55,534 nucleotides of DNA from Emiliania huxleyi CCMP1516 (GCF_000372725.1 NW_005195736.1:210506-266039); one strand, 5' to 3'. Shown: positions 21,601-31,030, counted from the stretch's first letter. Notes: generated by a model not told the origin, from the sequence alone. Translations and numbers: made by a program.

Positions 21601-21724
21601 CAAGTACCTCGTACCGCTCGTCGAGGCGGTCTGCCCCTCCCTCGGCCGCCTCGTCGTGGCGGCCGCGAACCCAAAGGCGATGCACTACATCGATGGCGAG
21701 GTGATCTCCCGCGCCCAAGTTTAG
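15671..21724 (+). CDS. Subtilisin-trypsin-CUB-CUB-polyPro-Hint fusion protein, 10 exons
   Basis: The exons are 15671-16184, 16287-16514, 16580-16825, 16902-17007, 17156-17725, 17796-18924, 19039-19473, 19594-21118, 21188-21402 and 21473-21724 (5220 nt, 1739 residues, all phases match). The order is: signal peptide (MRMFALLAASAAAVPS); subtilisin with Asp134 (IIDSG), His171 (NHGTHVAG), AAGNGG and Ser349 (GTSMAAPHVSG); a MYDSDGDGWNG module; chymotrypsin-fold protease with His589 (TAAHC), Asp637, Ser733 (GDSGGP) and Asp727 in the S1 position, implying cleavage after Lys/Arg; two near-identical CUB-like domains; a long SPSPPPPSA wall-protein tract; and a Hint domain starting CFPSSAMVQ with LTPTHKL. 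Both proteases have complete triads. The Hint part suggests autoprocessing. The protein is presumably secreted. Four introns use GT and five use GC. Confidence 0.8.
16185..16286 (+). mobile_element. Introner-like intron 1 of the protease fusion (GC-AG)
   Basis: The intron starts GCACGCATG and so does the next exon, which completes the catalytic N-H-G-T-H-V motif. The filler is C-rich and the acceptor is CCACCAG. A GT donor would not keep the frame. Confidence 0.65.
18484..19593 (+). repeat. Tandem duplication of the CUB exon plus its intron
   Basis: The block from the Pro-rich linker through the CUB segment and the following GC-AG intron (about 18484-19038) is repeated at about 19040-19593 with few differences (for example TTGACGTGGAGGGGGACCCC shared; RPYYDY versus YPYYDY). 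Coding and intronic parts are both conserved, so the duplication is recent. Confidence 0.75.
21119..21187 (+). mobile_element. Introner-like intron 8 of the protease fusion (GC-AG)
   Basis: The 69-bp intron begins GCACCCTCGCCTTCGATGCC and the downstream exon begins GCACCCTCGGCTTCGACGTC (19 of the first 22 bases match). Only the GC donor restores the Hint reading frame (A-A-D-G-T-L-G-F-D-V). Confidence 0.7.
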
Positions 21725-22088
21725 AGTGTCACTTAGCCCCACTCTCCCAAACCCACCACCCGCCGCCCACTTTCGCTTCGTCGCTCGACCAGGTGGTCGA
21801 GCCGCTCTCTTCGCTCGAGCTTGCGCACGCGGCCGTGGTCACGCTCACGGCCGCCAGTACCACGTTTGGCGCGCGCTCAAGCTCGCGCCATCGTTTGTCG
21901 TAGTTGGGGAGAGCTCACCTCAAGTGAGCGAGAGACGGAGCCCCCACGTTTACAAACCAAAGAAATTCGCGATCGACCCATGTGCCATGAGTTTCGCGCG
22001 ACGGATCTTGTAAGGGACGAATGGACTCATTGCACTTGGAGTGAGCGACTGAGTTTTCTTTTTTTGAAAGAAGGCGTCGTACCTTGCA
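21725..22088. other. Intergenic spacer between protease fusion and next gene
   Basis: No feature recognised. A TTTTCTTTTTTTGAAAG tract lies at about 22053-22069, just before the next coding start. Confidence 0.4.
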
Positions 22089-23336
22089 ATGCCCGTCGTA
22101 CCTGAGCACGTTGCAATGCCGCGCGGCGCGCGCCCCGCGTGCTCCAGGCCCGCCCCGAGGTACATCGAAAAGAAGCGGCAGGACAACGGGTACGCTGCTT
22201 CGGCCTTGTCGATGCAAAGCACTGTCGACTTGACCGACACGTGGTGCTGCGGCGCCACGCCCTTGCTATTCTCCATTGTCAACGGCCCCGCGGAAACCCT
22301 CGCAAAGCTCGACCGCGACTATCCGTCGCTGGCAAAAATGGCGGCCGACGGTGGCGCCTACGACCCGCCGCAGCTCAACCCGGCTCGGACCTTTGTCAGC
22401 TGCTGCCTCGGGCTGCCATGGCCCGATTCGTGCAATCTCGGCACGGTGAATTGGTTCTCGCACCGGTCGCCGCTATGCGCGCTGTGCCCCGCCGCCGTCT
22501 GTCTGGGCTACATGAAGTGCTGCTTTGGGTTCACCGAGCTGTCGCTGCTGGAGAGCGGAGACGAGGTCTTCATCGAGATGCTCCAGCGAGGCGTGGCACC
22601 GGAACAGTGCCCGGAGCGGCTAAAGGGCCTCTACTGGATGCAAGACAACCTCGCCAACGAGGTGCTAGTCACGTTCCAGGACGCCTACTGGCAGCCGGCG
22701 ACAGCGACGGCGCCATTTCTCGGCACCAAGGACCTCGGCCTCAACTTCACGCGGGACCCGACCTGCTTTGGAGTGTGCAACGGCCCGCCCTTCTCCCCGT
22801 TCACGTGCCCGCCGGTTGGCTGCTGCCCCTGCCTCTGCCTCCCCTGCTGGGCCGTCGCCCCGTGCGGCTCCACCCGCAGTCTGCCCGGCTGCTGCCTGCG
22901 CCGCACGCCAATGACGTTGGTGTCGTCCCCGGACCAGCGGTGGATCGACCTTGGGCTAGGCAACTTCATCTTCATCCCGACTGCGGGTGAGACGCTCGTC
23001 GCGCCGGGCGGAGAGCCGGTCGCCTTTGACGCGGCGCAGGACCTCCTTCGCGTCTCGTTCTACCCCGAGCAGGGCCTGTCGAGCATCAACTACCAGTACC
23101 GCGTGCGGAGGGTGGCGCATCTCTCAGAGAGCGGGGCGCTGGTCAAGACGGAGGCGTGGGATGATTTGGTGGCGAAGGTTCGCGCGACGAATGAGACGCC
23201 CGGCTGCCTGGGCGACCGCTGCTACTGTAACCTGCCGCTCGAGCAGCGGCTGCAAAACTCCCTCCTCTACCAAAACGACAGGCAGTTCTTCCGGCTGCCA
23301 CCGAGGCCGGCGTCCATGGCGCTGGGCCGCGGCTGA
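22089..23336 (+). CDS. Hypothetical Cys-rich protein
   Basis: A clean single-exon frame of 415 residues from 22089; an internal Met at 22212 (MQSTVDLTDTWCCG) is an equally good start giving 374 residues. Cysteines are clustered (FVSCCLGLP, CALCPAAVCLGYMKCCFGF, CPPVGCCPCLCLPCW, GCCLRRTP). The segment CCPCLCLPCWAVAPCGSTRS is short for a membrane span but could be palmitoylated or bind metal. The C-terminal half is soluble and folded-looking (RWIDLGLGNFIFIPTAGE, LSSINYQYRVRRVAHLSESG). I do not recognise the family. Codon composition matches neighbouring genes, so I consider it real. Confidence 0.6.
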   Translation: MPVVPEHVAMPRGARPACSRPAPRYIEKKRQDNGYAASALSMQSTVDLTDTWCCGATPLLFSIVNGPAETLAKLDRDYPSLAKMAADGGAYDPPQLNPARTFVSCCLGLPWPDSCNLGTVNWFSHRSPLCALCPAAVCLGYMKCCFGFTELSLLESGDEVFIEMLQRGVAPEQCPERLKGLYWMQDNLANEVLVTFQDAYWQPATATAPFLGTKDLGLNFTRDPTCFGVCNGPPFSPFTCPPVGCCPCLCLPCWAVAPCGSTRSLPGCCLRRTPMTLVSSPDQRWIDLGLGNFIFIPTAGETLVAPGGEPVAFDAAQDLLRVSFYPEQGLSSINYQYRVRRVAHLSESGALVKTEAWDDLVAKVRATNETPGCLGDRCYCNLPLEQRLQNSLLYQNDRQFFRLPPRPASMALGRG

Positions 23337-23595
23337 TGCGGAGGAAGTACCCCGCCCCTCCACTGGCCCTGCCGATGCCGATGAACGGCTCCGGGCGGTG
23401 TGTCGAACCTGTGTGCTGTGCGAGAGAGTTGAAAGGGAGAGGGGGCTGTGTTCTCTAGGCCCCTAGGACGATGTACTTGGAGCACACTTGGAGTGCAGTC
23501 ATCAGCCTCACTATCCAGGGCCGGGGAGCTAAGAACAAAGAAGCGCACCACCGGGCCGATGCGAATGCATTTTTTCTTTTTTCACTTGCATCGCA

Positions 23596-24971
23596 ATGAG
23601 TGCCAGACAGCGTTTATGTGAGACAGCAATGAAGGCGCTGCTGCTTTTTGCCCTCACGCCCTCCCTGTCTCACGGGCTCTCGCTCGGCCTCGCGAGCGTG
23701 CGATCGGTGGCGCCTCGGTGCGCGGCGGTCGCCCTGGACGACGCGCCGGGCAGCAGCCTGGCTCGCGATGCGTGCGCCGCCGATAGCGAAGCGCTGCTGG
23801 ATTCCTTGGATCGTTGGCTGCGCCGGCAGTCCATCCGGTCGGTGCTGCCGCCGAGCCAGGCGCGGCACCTGCTTCGCGACCTACGCGACGACCACCGCTT
23901 CTGGGCGCAGCAGCGCCGCCAGTTTGCGCGCGCCTGGAACCTGGTCGAGGCCGGCCTTCGGCAGGAGACGCGGCCGGTCGGCGAGCTGCTGGGCAACGAG
24001 ACGGCGTCCAAGGTGCTTTCCTATTCGGAGGACATGGACGTCGATCCCGCCATCGTCAACGCCCTCATCCGCAGCGAGGTTGTCGAGGCCATGCTTGGAC
24101 ACGTCCTGTACGATGGTGCCGCTCCCCCCCCGCCGCCGCCGCCGCCGCAGCCTGCCCTCGCGCGCGCACCCCCTTCCCCCACAGCGCCGGCCGCCTGCGT
24201 CCGAGATGCCTCCCCTGCTGGTTGTCACCGATGTCCAGGCATCGGCCAGTTTCTGATCCAGTCCGACCCCATCGGCATGGCCCTCTCCAAGCTCCCGATC
24301 CTAGGGCCGATCCGCGCGCAGCTGGTCGACGCGGCGCGGCGCGAGGTGGACGCTTTGGTCGGCCCGCAGGTCGAGGGGTTCCTCGGCTCCTACTCCGCCG
24401 CCGCCGCCGAGTCTGCGGTGTCCTACCTGCTGGCCGAGGACAACAGCCCGAAGCTGCGCGCCGCGCGCCGCCAGCTCGCCTCGAAGCTGCTCAACCGGCC
24501 GCTCTGCAAGCTGGTAGCCCCCACGGCTAGAGAGATCACCCGAGATCACCCGAGATCGCAAGCTGGCGGCGCATGGCTAGAGAGACCACCCGAGATCGTG
24601 GACGTGCCGACGACGTGTCTGTGGACGTGTCTTTGCAGGTGAACGGGTCTGACCTCGAGGCAGCCATCGCACGGGACACGATCTGGGCGGCGGTGCGGCA
24701 GTTCAAAATGCCAAACGAGGGCGCGCTGCTCGACCAGCTGTACGGCGAGTTTGGAGACGAGCCCTTCTCGATCTTGCTACCGCGCGACGCGGCAGCCAAG
24801 GCGGCGGCGCCGCCCTCGGCCCCGCTCTTCGAGCGCGGCCGCGCCATCCTGCGCGATATCCTCGCTAGCTTCCTCGCGTCGGGCGAGTGGGAGGAGTGGA
24901 GACGAAACGGCCCGCTGTCCGAGCCGTTGCCGCCGCCGCGGACGGCGGTGCTGACGCCGCCGGCCGCCGCG

Positions 24972-25005
<34 letters not shown>

Positions 25006-25280
25006 ATGCCTCCGCCGCCGCCGCCGCCGATGCCGATGCCGACACGGACGCCGGCGGCGCGCCCGATTTCGGGGCGATGAGCCGCGCCGATCTTGAGGCA
25101 TACGCACGCGCCGCGCACGCCGCGGCCGGCCAGCCGCCTCCGCCCGCGCACGGGGCTGGCAGCCGGCACGGGGCAGGCGGTGCGGCGGGGTTGCATGCGG
25201 CCGGCGGCGGTGACGAGCCGCGGAGACGGCGCGTCGACTGCAGCGAGAAGCGGCTGGGCGAGTGGGACGGATGGGACTGA
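23596..25280 (+). CDS. Unknown plastid-type protein, 3 exons
   Basis: The exons are 23596-24115, 24239-24513 and 24639-25280 (1437 nt, 478 residues). Translation may instead start at the Met at 23629 (MKALLLFALTPSLSHG), which begins a signal peptide followed by an Arg/Ala-rich stretch, the two-part leader expected for a secondary plastid. The body is mostly helical: ARHLLRDLRDDHRFWAQQ, YSEDMDVDPAIVNALI, LGPIRAQLVDAARREVDALV. It resembles uncharacterised plastid proteins but I cannot name a family. The C-terminus is low-complexity (a run of Ala, then Gly/Arg). Intron 1 (24116-24238, 123 bp) has no stop and keeps frame if retained, coding a poly-Pro insert. Intron 2 contains CACCCGAGATC repeats. 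Confidence 0.6.
24514..24638 (+). mobile_element. Repeat-bearing intron 2 of the plastid-type gene (GT-AG)
   Basis: Within this 125-bp intron the exon end GCAAGCTGG plus about 40 further bases (GGCTAGAGAGATCACCCGAG) is repeated as CGCAAGCTGGCGGCGCATGG, then CTAGAGAGACCACCCGAGAT: an internal tandem duplication starting at the donor. It ends with GACGTGTCT repeats that are antisense to those of the 14715 intron. Confidence 0.55.
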
Positions 25281-25675
25281 GCCGGTGTGGGCGGGCCCCA
25301 TCGCGCGGTGGGTCGCTCGCGGAGCATGCCTCTCTCTCAGCCCGGTGGTGGCTGGCCTCCTGCGCAACTCCGTCCCTCCCTCCCTGTCATGCCGATGCCG
25401 CCGCCGGTGTGTGGCGGCGGTCTCGAGGGCTGGGACGGTCTGGCGGCGTCCGAGGTGCCGGGGGAGAGAGAGGAGGGCGGTGTGTGAGAGAGACGCATAA
25501 TTACTCGTTTCTTTGTCGCCTGAGCAAAAATGATGAGAGGCTGAGCAAGCGAAATGGGTTAGAAAATATAAAGCCGTTTAAGAGACCGCCGGTCGGGAGT
25601 TGTGCGAATGTGCCATGCCCGATTTCGTTCTCCCCCATTTGTGTGCCAAAAAAGTGGTGTACTTTAGCACGCATC

Positions 25676-26650
25676 TCAACAGGAGCTGCGCAGCTCTCCT
25701 TTACAGTGATAGGAAACGTTCGGTCCGCACTCCTCAAAGCGCCCGCCGGTCGCACACCACTCCATGTCGAGCTCGCCAGCGGGGGTGGTGCACGCCCGGC
25801 GGAGCAGGTTTGCGAGCGCCTCTGCTCGGTCCAGGTCCTTGTTGACGTGCACCCCCTTTGATGCGACGGCCGCGGTCCTGTACGCTGCTAGCGTGCCATT
25901 CGCGAAGCCGTCGTCGAGGCCGCAAAAGCGGAGGACCCGCAGCAGAGTGCCCTCAAAGTCGGCCACCCAGTCCTGCAGGAGGTCGAGTGTGATTGCGCGC
26001 GGGCCGTGGTCCTGGACCGACGCCGCCATGTGATCCATCTGCCTGATGGTGCCCAGCGTGTTTCCTGCCAGCTGGCAACGCAGCGCCTCCGCGTCACACC
26101 TGGCGAGAGCGAGCTTGCCGTACAGACCGAGACTGGCATTCGTCGAGATAAAGTCGCAAAAGTCTCCTCGCTGGAACGGCTGGCGCGAGTAGAGCCAATC
26201 TTCGCACAGCCGTGCCCCACAGCGCGGCCTTGACCTCCCTATCCTCATGTGGTACAGGTACGCCGACACCACCATCGACACAGGGTCCCGCACGTCATGC
26301 ACGAGGCACCGCACGGCGGGCATCTCTGCCGCCGGCCACTGGTATGCGTGCTCGTTCCACCCGACCGCGACACCGTCCGGCGAGTCCTCCAGAAAGCTTC
26401 GGAGGGCAGCCGGCTCCCACCAGTACCCTCTGCTCTTGACTCCATCGCCCAGGCCGGTGTTGAGCAGCCGCACTGTGCCTGGCCGCGCTTGCACCATTGC
26501 GCGCGCAAGCGCCGCGTTCAGCGCGGTGCCCGTCTTGTGGTGGGAGGCGAAGAGAATGAGCGCGGCTCGACTCGACCGCCCTACCTCGCCCCATGACGGT
26601 TCCGCGCTGCGGCCAGGCACAGAGGCACTCGACATCGCACAAACTTGCAA
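25676..26650 (-). CDS. Sulfotransferase family protein
   Basis: A single exon of 324 residues; Met at 26635 (MSSASVPG) is an alternative start. It should transfer sulfate from PAPS to an acceptor that I cannot predict. The 5'-phosphosulfate loop is visible at about residues 35-43 (ASHHKTGTAL). The 3'-phosphate site follows at about residues 117-130 (VHDVRDPVSMVVSAYLYH), with the usual R-D-P and the Ser/Tyr positions. Length suits a Golgi-type or cytosolic sulfotransferase domain, but no N-terminal membrane anchor is seen. The C-terminus (CATGGRFEECGPNVSYHC) carries several cysteines. In marine algae such enzymes sulfate polysaccharides or lipids, which is inference here. Confidence 0.7.
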   Translation of the reverse strand: MQVCAMSSASVPGRSAEPSWGEVGRSSRAALILFASHHKTGTALNAALARAMVQARPGTVRLLNTGLGDGVKSRGYWWEPAALRSFLEDSPDGVAVGWNEHAYQWPAAEMPAVRCLVHDVRDPVSMVVSAYLYHMRIGRSRPRCGARLCEDWLYSRQPFQRGDFCDFISTNASLGLYGKLALARCDAEALRCQLAGNTLGTIRQMDHMAASVQDHGPRAITLDLLQDWVADFEGTLLRVLRFCGLDDGFANGTLAAYRTAAVASKGVHVNKDLDRAEALANLLRRACTTPAGELDMEWCATGGRFEECGPNVSYHCKGELRSSC

Positions 26651-26739
26651 GCGAGCGTCCTTTCGATGATCTACCCGGTACTCAAAAAGAGTTTAGACTC
26701 AAAAAGAGATTGGAAGGACGTCGATTCCCCCCCCGACAC

Positions 26740-26885
26740 GCCTCCCCCACAAGTCGAGATTGGAGATTGGAGATCGGATATGAAGATCGGAGAAGCAAAA
26801 TATGACGTTGAAGATTGGAGATTGGAGATGGAGATCGGAGATCTGACTGGATCCGGCAAAATATGACGCTGGAGATTTGGAGATT
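26740..26885. repeat. GGAGATTGGAGATC tandem region
   Basis: A/G-rich repeats (GAGATTGGAGATTGGAGATC) occur with GCAAAATATGACG twice about 70 bp apart. They run directly into the left arm of the foldback element. Confidence 0.6.
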
Positions 26886-27280
26886 GGAGATGGAGATCGG
26901 AGATGATTTTTTATTTTCATTTTTTATTTTTGGCCCGAAGAGCCTGCGGCGCCGGTTTTAACTTTACGGTGTGGGGGAACCATGTGTAGTGAGCTTTTTA
27001 TTATCAAAAAAAGAAAAAGATGATGACAGCGGCGTCATCTCCAATCTTGCGTCGACACATCTCCGAGGGCGGCGCAGCCAAGCCCGAGTAGTGGTCTTCT
27101 TGAGGCGCGTCAGCGCCGAGTCCGTGAGGAGCGGCCCCAGCTTGCTGGGTGCGGCCCCGCCGCGGGCCGTAGCGAGAATCGCGCAGCGAGTCGGCCGGAG
27201 AGGTTGAAACCGGCGCCGCAGGCTCTTCGGGCCAAAAATAAAAAATAAAAAATAAAAAATCATCTCCGATCTCCATCTCC
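26886..27280. mobile_element. Foldback/MITE-like element with 77-bp terminal inverted repeats
   Basis: The left arm at 26886-26962 and the right arm at 27203-27280 are inverted copies with only a few differences. Each has GGAGATGGAGATCGGAGATG, an A+T block (TTTTTTATTTT), and GGCCCGAAGAGCCTGCGGCG. The interior of about 240 bp is non-coding. No clear target-site duplication was identified. This is a non-autonomous DNA element or foldback repeat. Confidence 0.75.
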
Positions 27281-27780
27281 AGAGGGGTGGAGGGTGGAGG
27301 GGTGGAGGGGTGGTTGAGCCCTCTAGCTCTATCGATATAGCCCTACCCCTCCCGCCGTTTTAGGGCCTCCCCACCCGCTTATGCTGAGTGATGCATAATG
27401 CGGACGATACGTAAATGGCTAATGCGTAGCACATAGCGCCAGTGCGACATCGGCAGCGCTGCACTGTTTGCTGAGACATAAAGGCAAAAACATCGTACGT
27501 ATTGCATAAGACACGCTATGGACTATGCATTCGCGCGACGTCTGACCCTGCCAATGCATATAGGCAGGACACACGGGTGCATATACAGGGCCGGTACGTA
27601 TACATAGCAGTACTGATAACGTCTCGGGTGTCGAGGGGTGTCGAGGTGTCGATATGGGCACCTTGACACCGGCGAGCATGGTACCAGCCTAGATGGTGTC
27701 GAGGGGTGTCGAGGGTGTCGAGTTGGCATGGGGTGTCGAGCTCGAGGACGAGGTGTCGAGTTGGTGTCGAGGGCTCCGGC
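27281..27780. repeat. GGGGTGGAG and GTGTCGAGG short repeats
   Basis: GGTGGAGG repeats lie at 27284-27312. GTGTCGAGG/GTGTCGAGTT words repeat at about 27628-27773. Nothing coding is seen between them. Confidence 0.5.
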
Positions 27781-28835
27781 TCAGGTCAGAGGGCCCAGCG
27801 ACTCGTCGGTTGGGTGGGTGTAAACGGGCATTGCCTGTGGTCTTCAACGCACAAAGGGTGTGAATAGAGCTCTCTTGATCCTTCTGAGCACGAAGACCAC
27901 TCGAACTCTTCTGCAGACTCTAGTGTTTCCGGTTTTCATAACCTGTGAAATAGTTTTTGCGCCCGCCGCAGCCCGCCCTATTTCGCGCCAGGGCCACGAG
28001 AGCCCTGGAAGAGCCCAGCTGGCATGTTCTATCGCCCGGGTGTCGGGCTGTCTACATACAGACGTCTCGTCGCCGTGGCCGACGCATGGCTGGTCCGACG
28101 TGTGGAGGAGTTTGACCTCAGCCAGGCCGTCGGTGTCGGCGGGCTGACGGCGGCCGCCGGAATCGCGATTCGCTCTGCCAGCTGCCAGCAGCCTCGTGTC
28201 GCCGCTCTCGTTGGCGCAGCAGCAGCGATTGGCCTTTGCGCCGTCGCTCGGCGGCGTCACCGCCCATCCGACCCGCGCAGCTCCTGCAGCTCCTGCAGCT
28301 CCTGCTGTCAGTCTTCTGCTCTCACGCACCTCACTCGCCGCGCGCGGATTGTGCGCCGCGCCAAGCAGGACACGTGCTCATGCAAACAATGCGAGAACTT
28401 GGTTGCGCCGCTTAGTGGCGGCGCTGCTTTAGAGAGAGAGAGGAAGCGGCAGCGTGGGAAGCAAAGCAGATGGAGGCGGCGCGGCATGCCAAGGAGCTGC
28501 TGCTGGCGGAGGTTGAGCGGCTAAGTGCAGCAAGGGCCCAAGGGCAAGAAGGGCAAGAAGAAGAAGAAGAATCTTACGCGAAGAAGAAGAATGTTGGCGT
28601 GGGCGATACGGGCGCCGCTAGGCTCAACAAGGAGGTGCTGTGCAGTTAGAGAGCTCGTAGCGAGCTCGATTTTGATGAGAATTTGATGAGAAATATCTCA
28701 ATTTTGAGCCAAAAACGCCAAAAAAAATCGGCGCCTGCGGCGGGCCAGCCTCCGGCGGCGCCTGCGGCGGGCCGCTGCCCAGACCCCGTTTACACCCGAG
28801 CTATGCCCCACGACCTGAGCCGGAGCCGAGGCGGG
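27770..28835. mobile_element. Candidate inverted-repeat-bounded element (about 1.07 kb)
   Basis: The left end contains GGCTCCGGCTCAGGTC and GGGTGTAAACGGG (27773-27827). The right end carries the same two words inverted and in mirrored order, CCCGTTTACACCC and GACCTGAGCCGGAGCC (28783-28832). GTGTCGAGG repeats flank both ends. The interior includes a degenerate coding stretch (see 28438-28650). A DNA transposon derivative is plausible. Confidence 0.5.
28438..28650 (+). pseudogene. Degenerate Lys/Glu-rich coding remnant
   Basis: One frame reads WEAKQMEAARHAKELLLAEV and continues to RLNKEVLCS and a TAG. In the middle, the +1 frame looks better (GPKGKKGKKKKK). This suggests a decayed charged coiled-coil gene inside the inverted-repeat element. 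Function cannot be assigned. Confidence 0.3.
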
Positions 28836-28850
28836 GTTTGGTGTCGAGGT

Positions 28851-29160
28851 GTCGAGGCCAGGGCTCAGTGCTGACTGTTGTGTTCTGCGCCCGTGTCCGG
28901 GTGTGGAGATGCGCGGGTCGCCCCCCCCTGCCCACCAATTTGTGTGTGTGGGGAGAAATTTACCTGTGCAGTCTTACCTGTTCATGCGATGGCACACAAG
29001 CGCGCGCCTGCCTGCCCCGAAGGCAGGCCTGGCGCGGTGCGCCCTGTGCGTCTCCGGCGGCCATCACAGGCGCGTGGCCGTGCTTTCGGTGGGCCCGCCA
29101 TCATATGTCGCGCCATCGCACGCTCGCTCGCTGCGGAGGTCGACTCATCACAAGGTCGAC
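28851..29160. other. Downstream flank of the Trx/hemerythrin gene
   Basis: This is where a 3' UTR of the minus-strand gene would lie. Read on the minus strand it holds CCTGCCTTCGGGGCAGG, a short stem-loop. I could not find a convincing SECIS element by eye. Confidence 0.3.
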
Positions 29161-30498
29161 TCACAAGGCTGCCGTCGAGACCGCGCCTTGTTCCACGCCG
29201 CCCGCCGCGGCGGCCAGGACCGCAGCGGGCGACTCGCCGGCGCGCCGCAGCGCCGCGCCGAGGTCCGCGCCGTACGAGTAGTCGTACCGGCTGGCGTGCG
29301 CCTCGAAGTCGCGCAGCACGCGCTCCACCAGCTCGCGCGAAACCACGGAGCGCCCCTCCTCGCGCGCGGCGCCGCCTGCCGTCGCGCGCGCCCGCTCGCC
29401 TCCTAGCTCGCCTCCCGTCGGCCTCGCCTCGCCGCCTGTCGTCGCGCCCGCCCGCGGCATGTCCTCAGCCGCCGGCTCCGCGGCCGCCACCTCGCGCAGG
29501 AGCCGCGCGTGGTCGGCAAAGTGGGACCGGCGCATCGACGCGCGAAGATCGAAGCCGCCCGCCGCCGCGCCGCCGCCCGCCGCCGCGCCGCCGCCTGCGG
29601 CGGCTGCGGCCGCGTTCCAGAGGTACTCGTCCAGGAGCGCCTCCTCGTGGCGGAAGTGCGCCTCATACGCGCGCCGCACCTCTGCAAGCGCCGCGGCACT
29701 GCGTGTGGCGGCGAGCTCGCGCAGCGCCGCCGTGCACGCCGCGTGCTCGTCGTCGAGAGCGGCAATTCCCACGCTCGGGACGCGTCCCGGGGCGAGACGC
29801 ACCTGCGCTGCGGGCGATGCGACGGGATCGTCGACGTCTCCACCGCGGCCGCCGCCGCGCCGTTCCGACTGCGGCGTGGCCGCACCACACGTCTCCGCCG
29901 CCCTCGAGAGTTCCAATCCGTCCACCACGGCGAGGGGCGCGTCCGGCGGCGGCGGCGGCGGCAGCGACGGCCTCGACTTTGCGCCGTCGAGCAGCGCGTC
30001 CAGGAGCGACTCGACGTGATGGAACGCACGCTCCCTCACCTCCAGGTACGCCGCCGTCGCGCGGCTTGCGATGCGGCCGTCGCTGCCGTACACAATGAAA
30101 CCACCGCAACCGAGCTGCCCCCAGGCGGGGTTGTCCTCTGTGTACGCGACGGTGCACGCTGACAGCTTGAGCTCCTTCACGAAAGTGGACGCGAGCTGAG
30201 GCCCAGCTAGGCTGACACACACAAAGGCCACGCGCCCAGAATACTTGCCGCTGGCCCACTTGTCCATCTGGGACGCACAGGGCCAGCACCCGCCTCATCC
30301 CGTGAAGAGATGCAGCACCAGCGGGCGGCCCGCGGCGAGCTCTTGCAGCCGGAGCGTCGTGCCGGCCGCGTCGCCCAATGGCGCGACGAGGCTGAGGCGG
30401 TCGACGGGAGGGCTCTCCATCGGGACGACGAAGGCAGACGATGATCCGAGCAGCGCTGCGAGCGCAGGGAGCACGGAAGGAAGCCGGCCGCGGAGCAT
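29161..30498 (-). CDS. Thioredoxin-like / hemerythrin fusion with one in-frame TGA
   Basis: The frame from the Met at 30498 (MLRGRLPSVLPALAALLGSS, signal-like) runs to 29161 and is interrupted once by TGA at 30297-30295. Before it is PLVLHLFTG; directly after it is GGCWPCASQMDKW, a thioredoxin-type CWPC. If TGA were selenocysteine the site would read U-G-G-C-W-P-C. The fold continues through VAFVCVSLAGPQL, TEDNPAWGQLGCGGFIVYG and AYLEVRERAFHHVES. The second half is hemerythrin-like: ALDDEHAACTAALREL, YEAHFRHEEALLDEY, RSHFADHARLL and FEAHASRYDYSY supply the His/Glu/Asp di-iron ligands. Low-complexity Ala/Gly loops are inserted. The gene may be a selenoprotein, a stop-mutated allele, or read through. 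Role: redox or oxygen/ROS sensing, inferred. Confidence 0.6.
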
Positions 30499-30712
30499 GC
30501 TGCCGGTCTTCGGTCGTCGGCCAGCTCCCTCTCGGCGGTGGCCGCTCCAGGTGTTTCCGACTTTTTTTGAGCTTAGCCTTCGATGTTATAAAACAAAGCA
30601 AGGCGGGACATGGCATATCACTCTCGGCCCCACAGACATCCCGCACACCCGCCGCCCCCGCGCGCGCCCCACCTCGGCCGGGAGAGAGGGGAGTGACAGT
30701 TTGGGATGAAAG

Positions 30713-30840
30713 CCCGAGTATGTTGAGTCCTGGCTCAACAACGCAGGGTTCAAGAGGGGGTGGTCCGGCTCACAAGTCCGGCTCACGCGCCTCGAGCTGA
30801 CCATCTACCGCACTGAGCACTTCCGCCCCCTCGCTCCCAG
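30713..30840 (+). pseudogene. Isolated exon remnant
   Basis: One frame gives PEYVESWLNNAGFKRGWSGS followed by QVRLTRLELTIYRTEHF, which looks like the C-terminal part of a Rossmann methyltransferase (...Y...W...AGF...). It then enters repeats. No other exon was found, so I treat it as a relic. Confidence 0.3.
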
Positions 30841-31030
30841 CCCATCCACCTCGCCTCGGGCCGCGCCGCGCAATCTCGGGCGATCTCGCGCCATCTCGGG
30901 GCCGCGCCGCGCGATCTCGGGCGATCTCGCGCTATCTCGGAGCTCCACGCCACGCCGCCCCCCCCCCCATCCCCCTCACCTCACCCACCGCCGCGCCGCG
31001 CTATCTCGGGCGATCTCGGAGCGTCGCTCG
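30841..31030. repeat. ATCTCGGGCGATCTCGCG array
   Basis: Two blocks of GCGATCTCGGGCGATCTCGC separated by a C-rich run, with CCGCGCCGCGC between copies. The same CTCGGG(N)GATCTCGGG words make up the introns at 13995 and 24514. Confidence 0.55.

Noticed and set aside
24116..24238. Treating the poly-Pro stretch as exon
   Set aside because: It has no stop and is in frame, so it cannot be excluded, but GT...CCAG borders and smoother protein continuity (YDG-IGQF) favour an intron.
29663..30646. 327-codon minus-strand frame overlapping the Trx/hemerythrin gene
   Set aside because: Shifted frame without motifs; the CWPC and hemerythrin ligand pattern are in the chosen frame.
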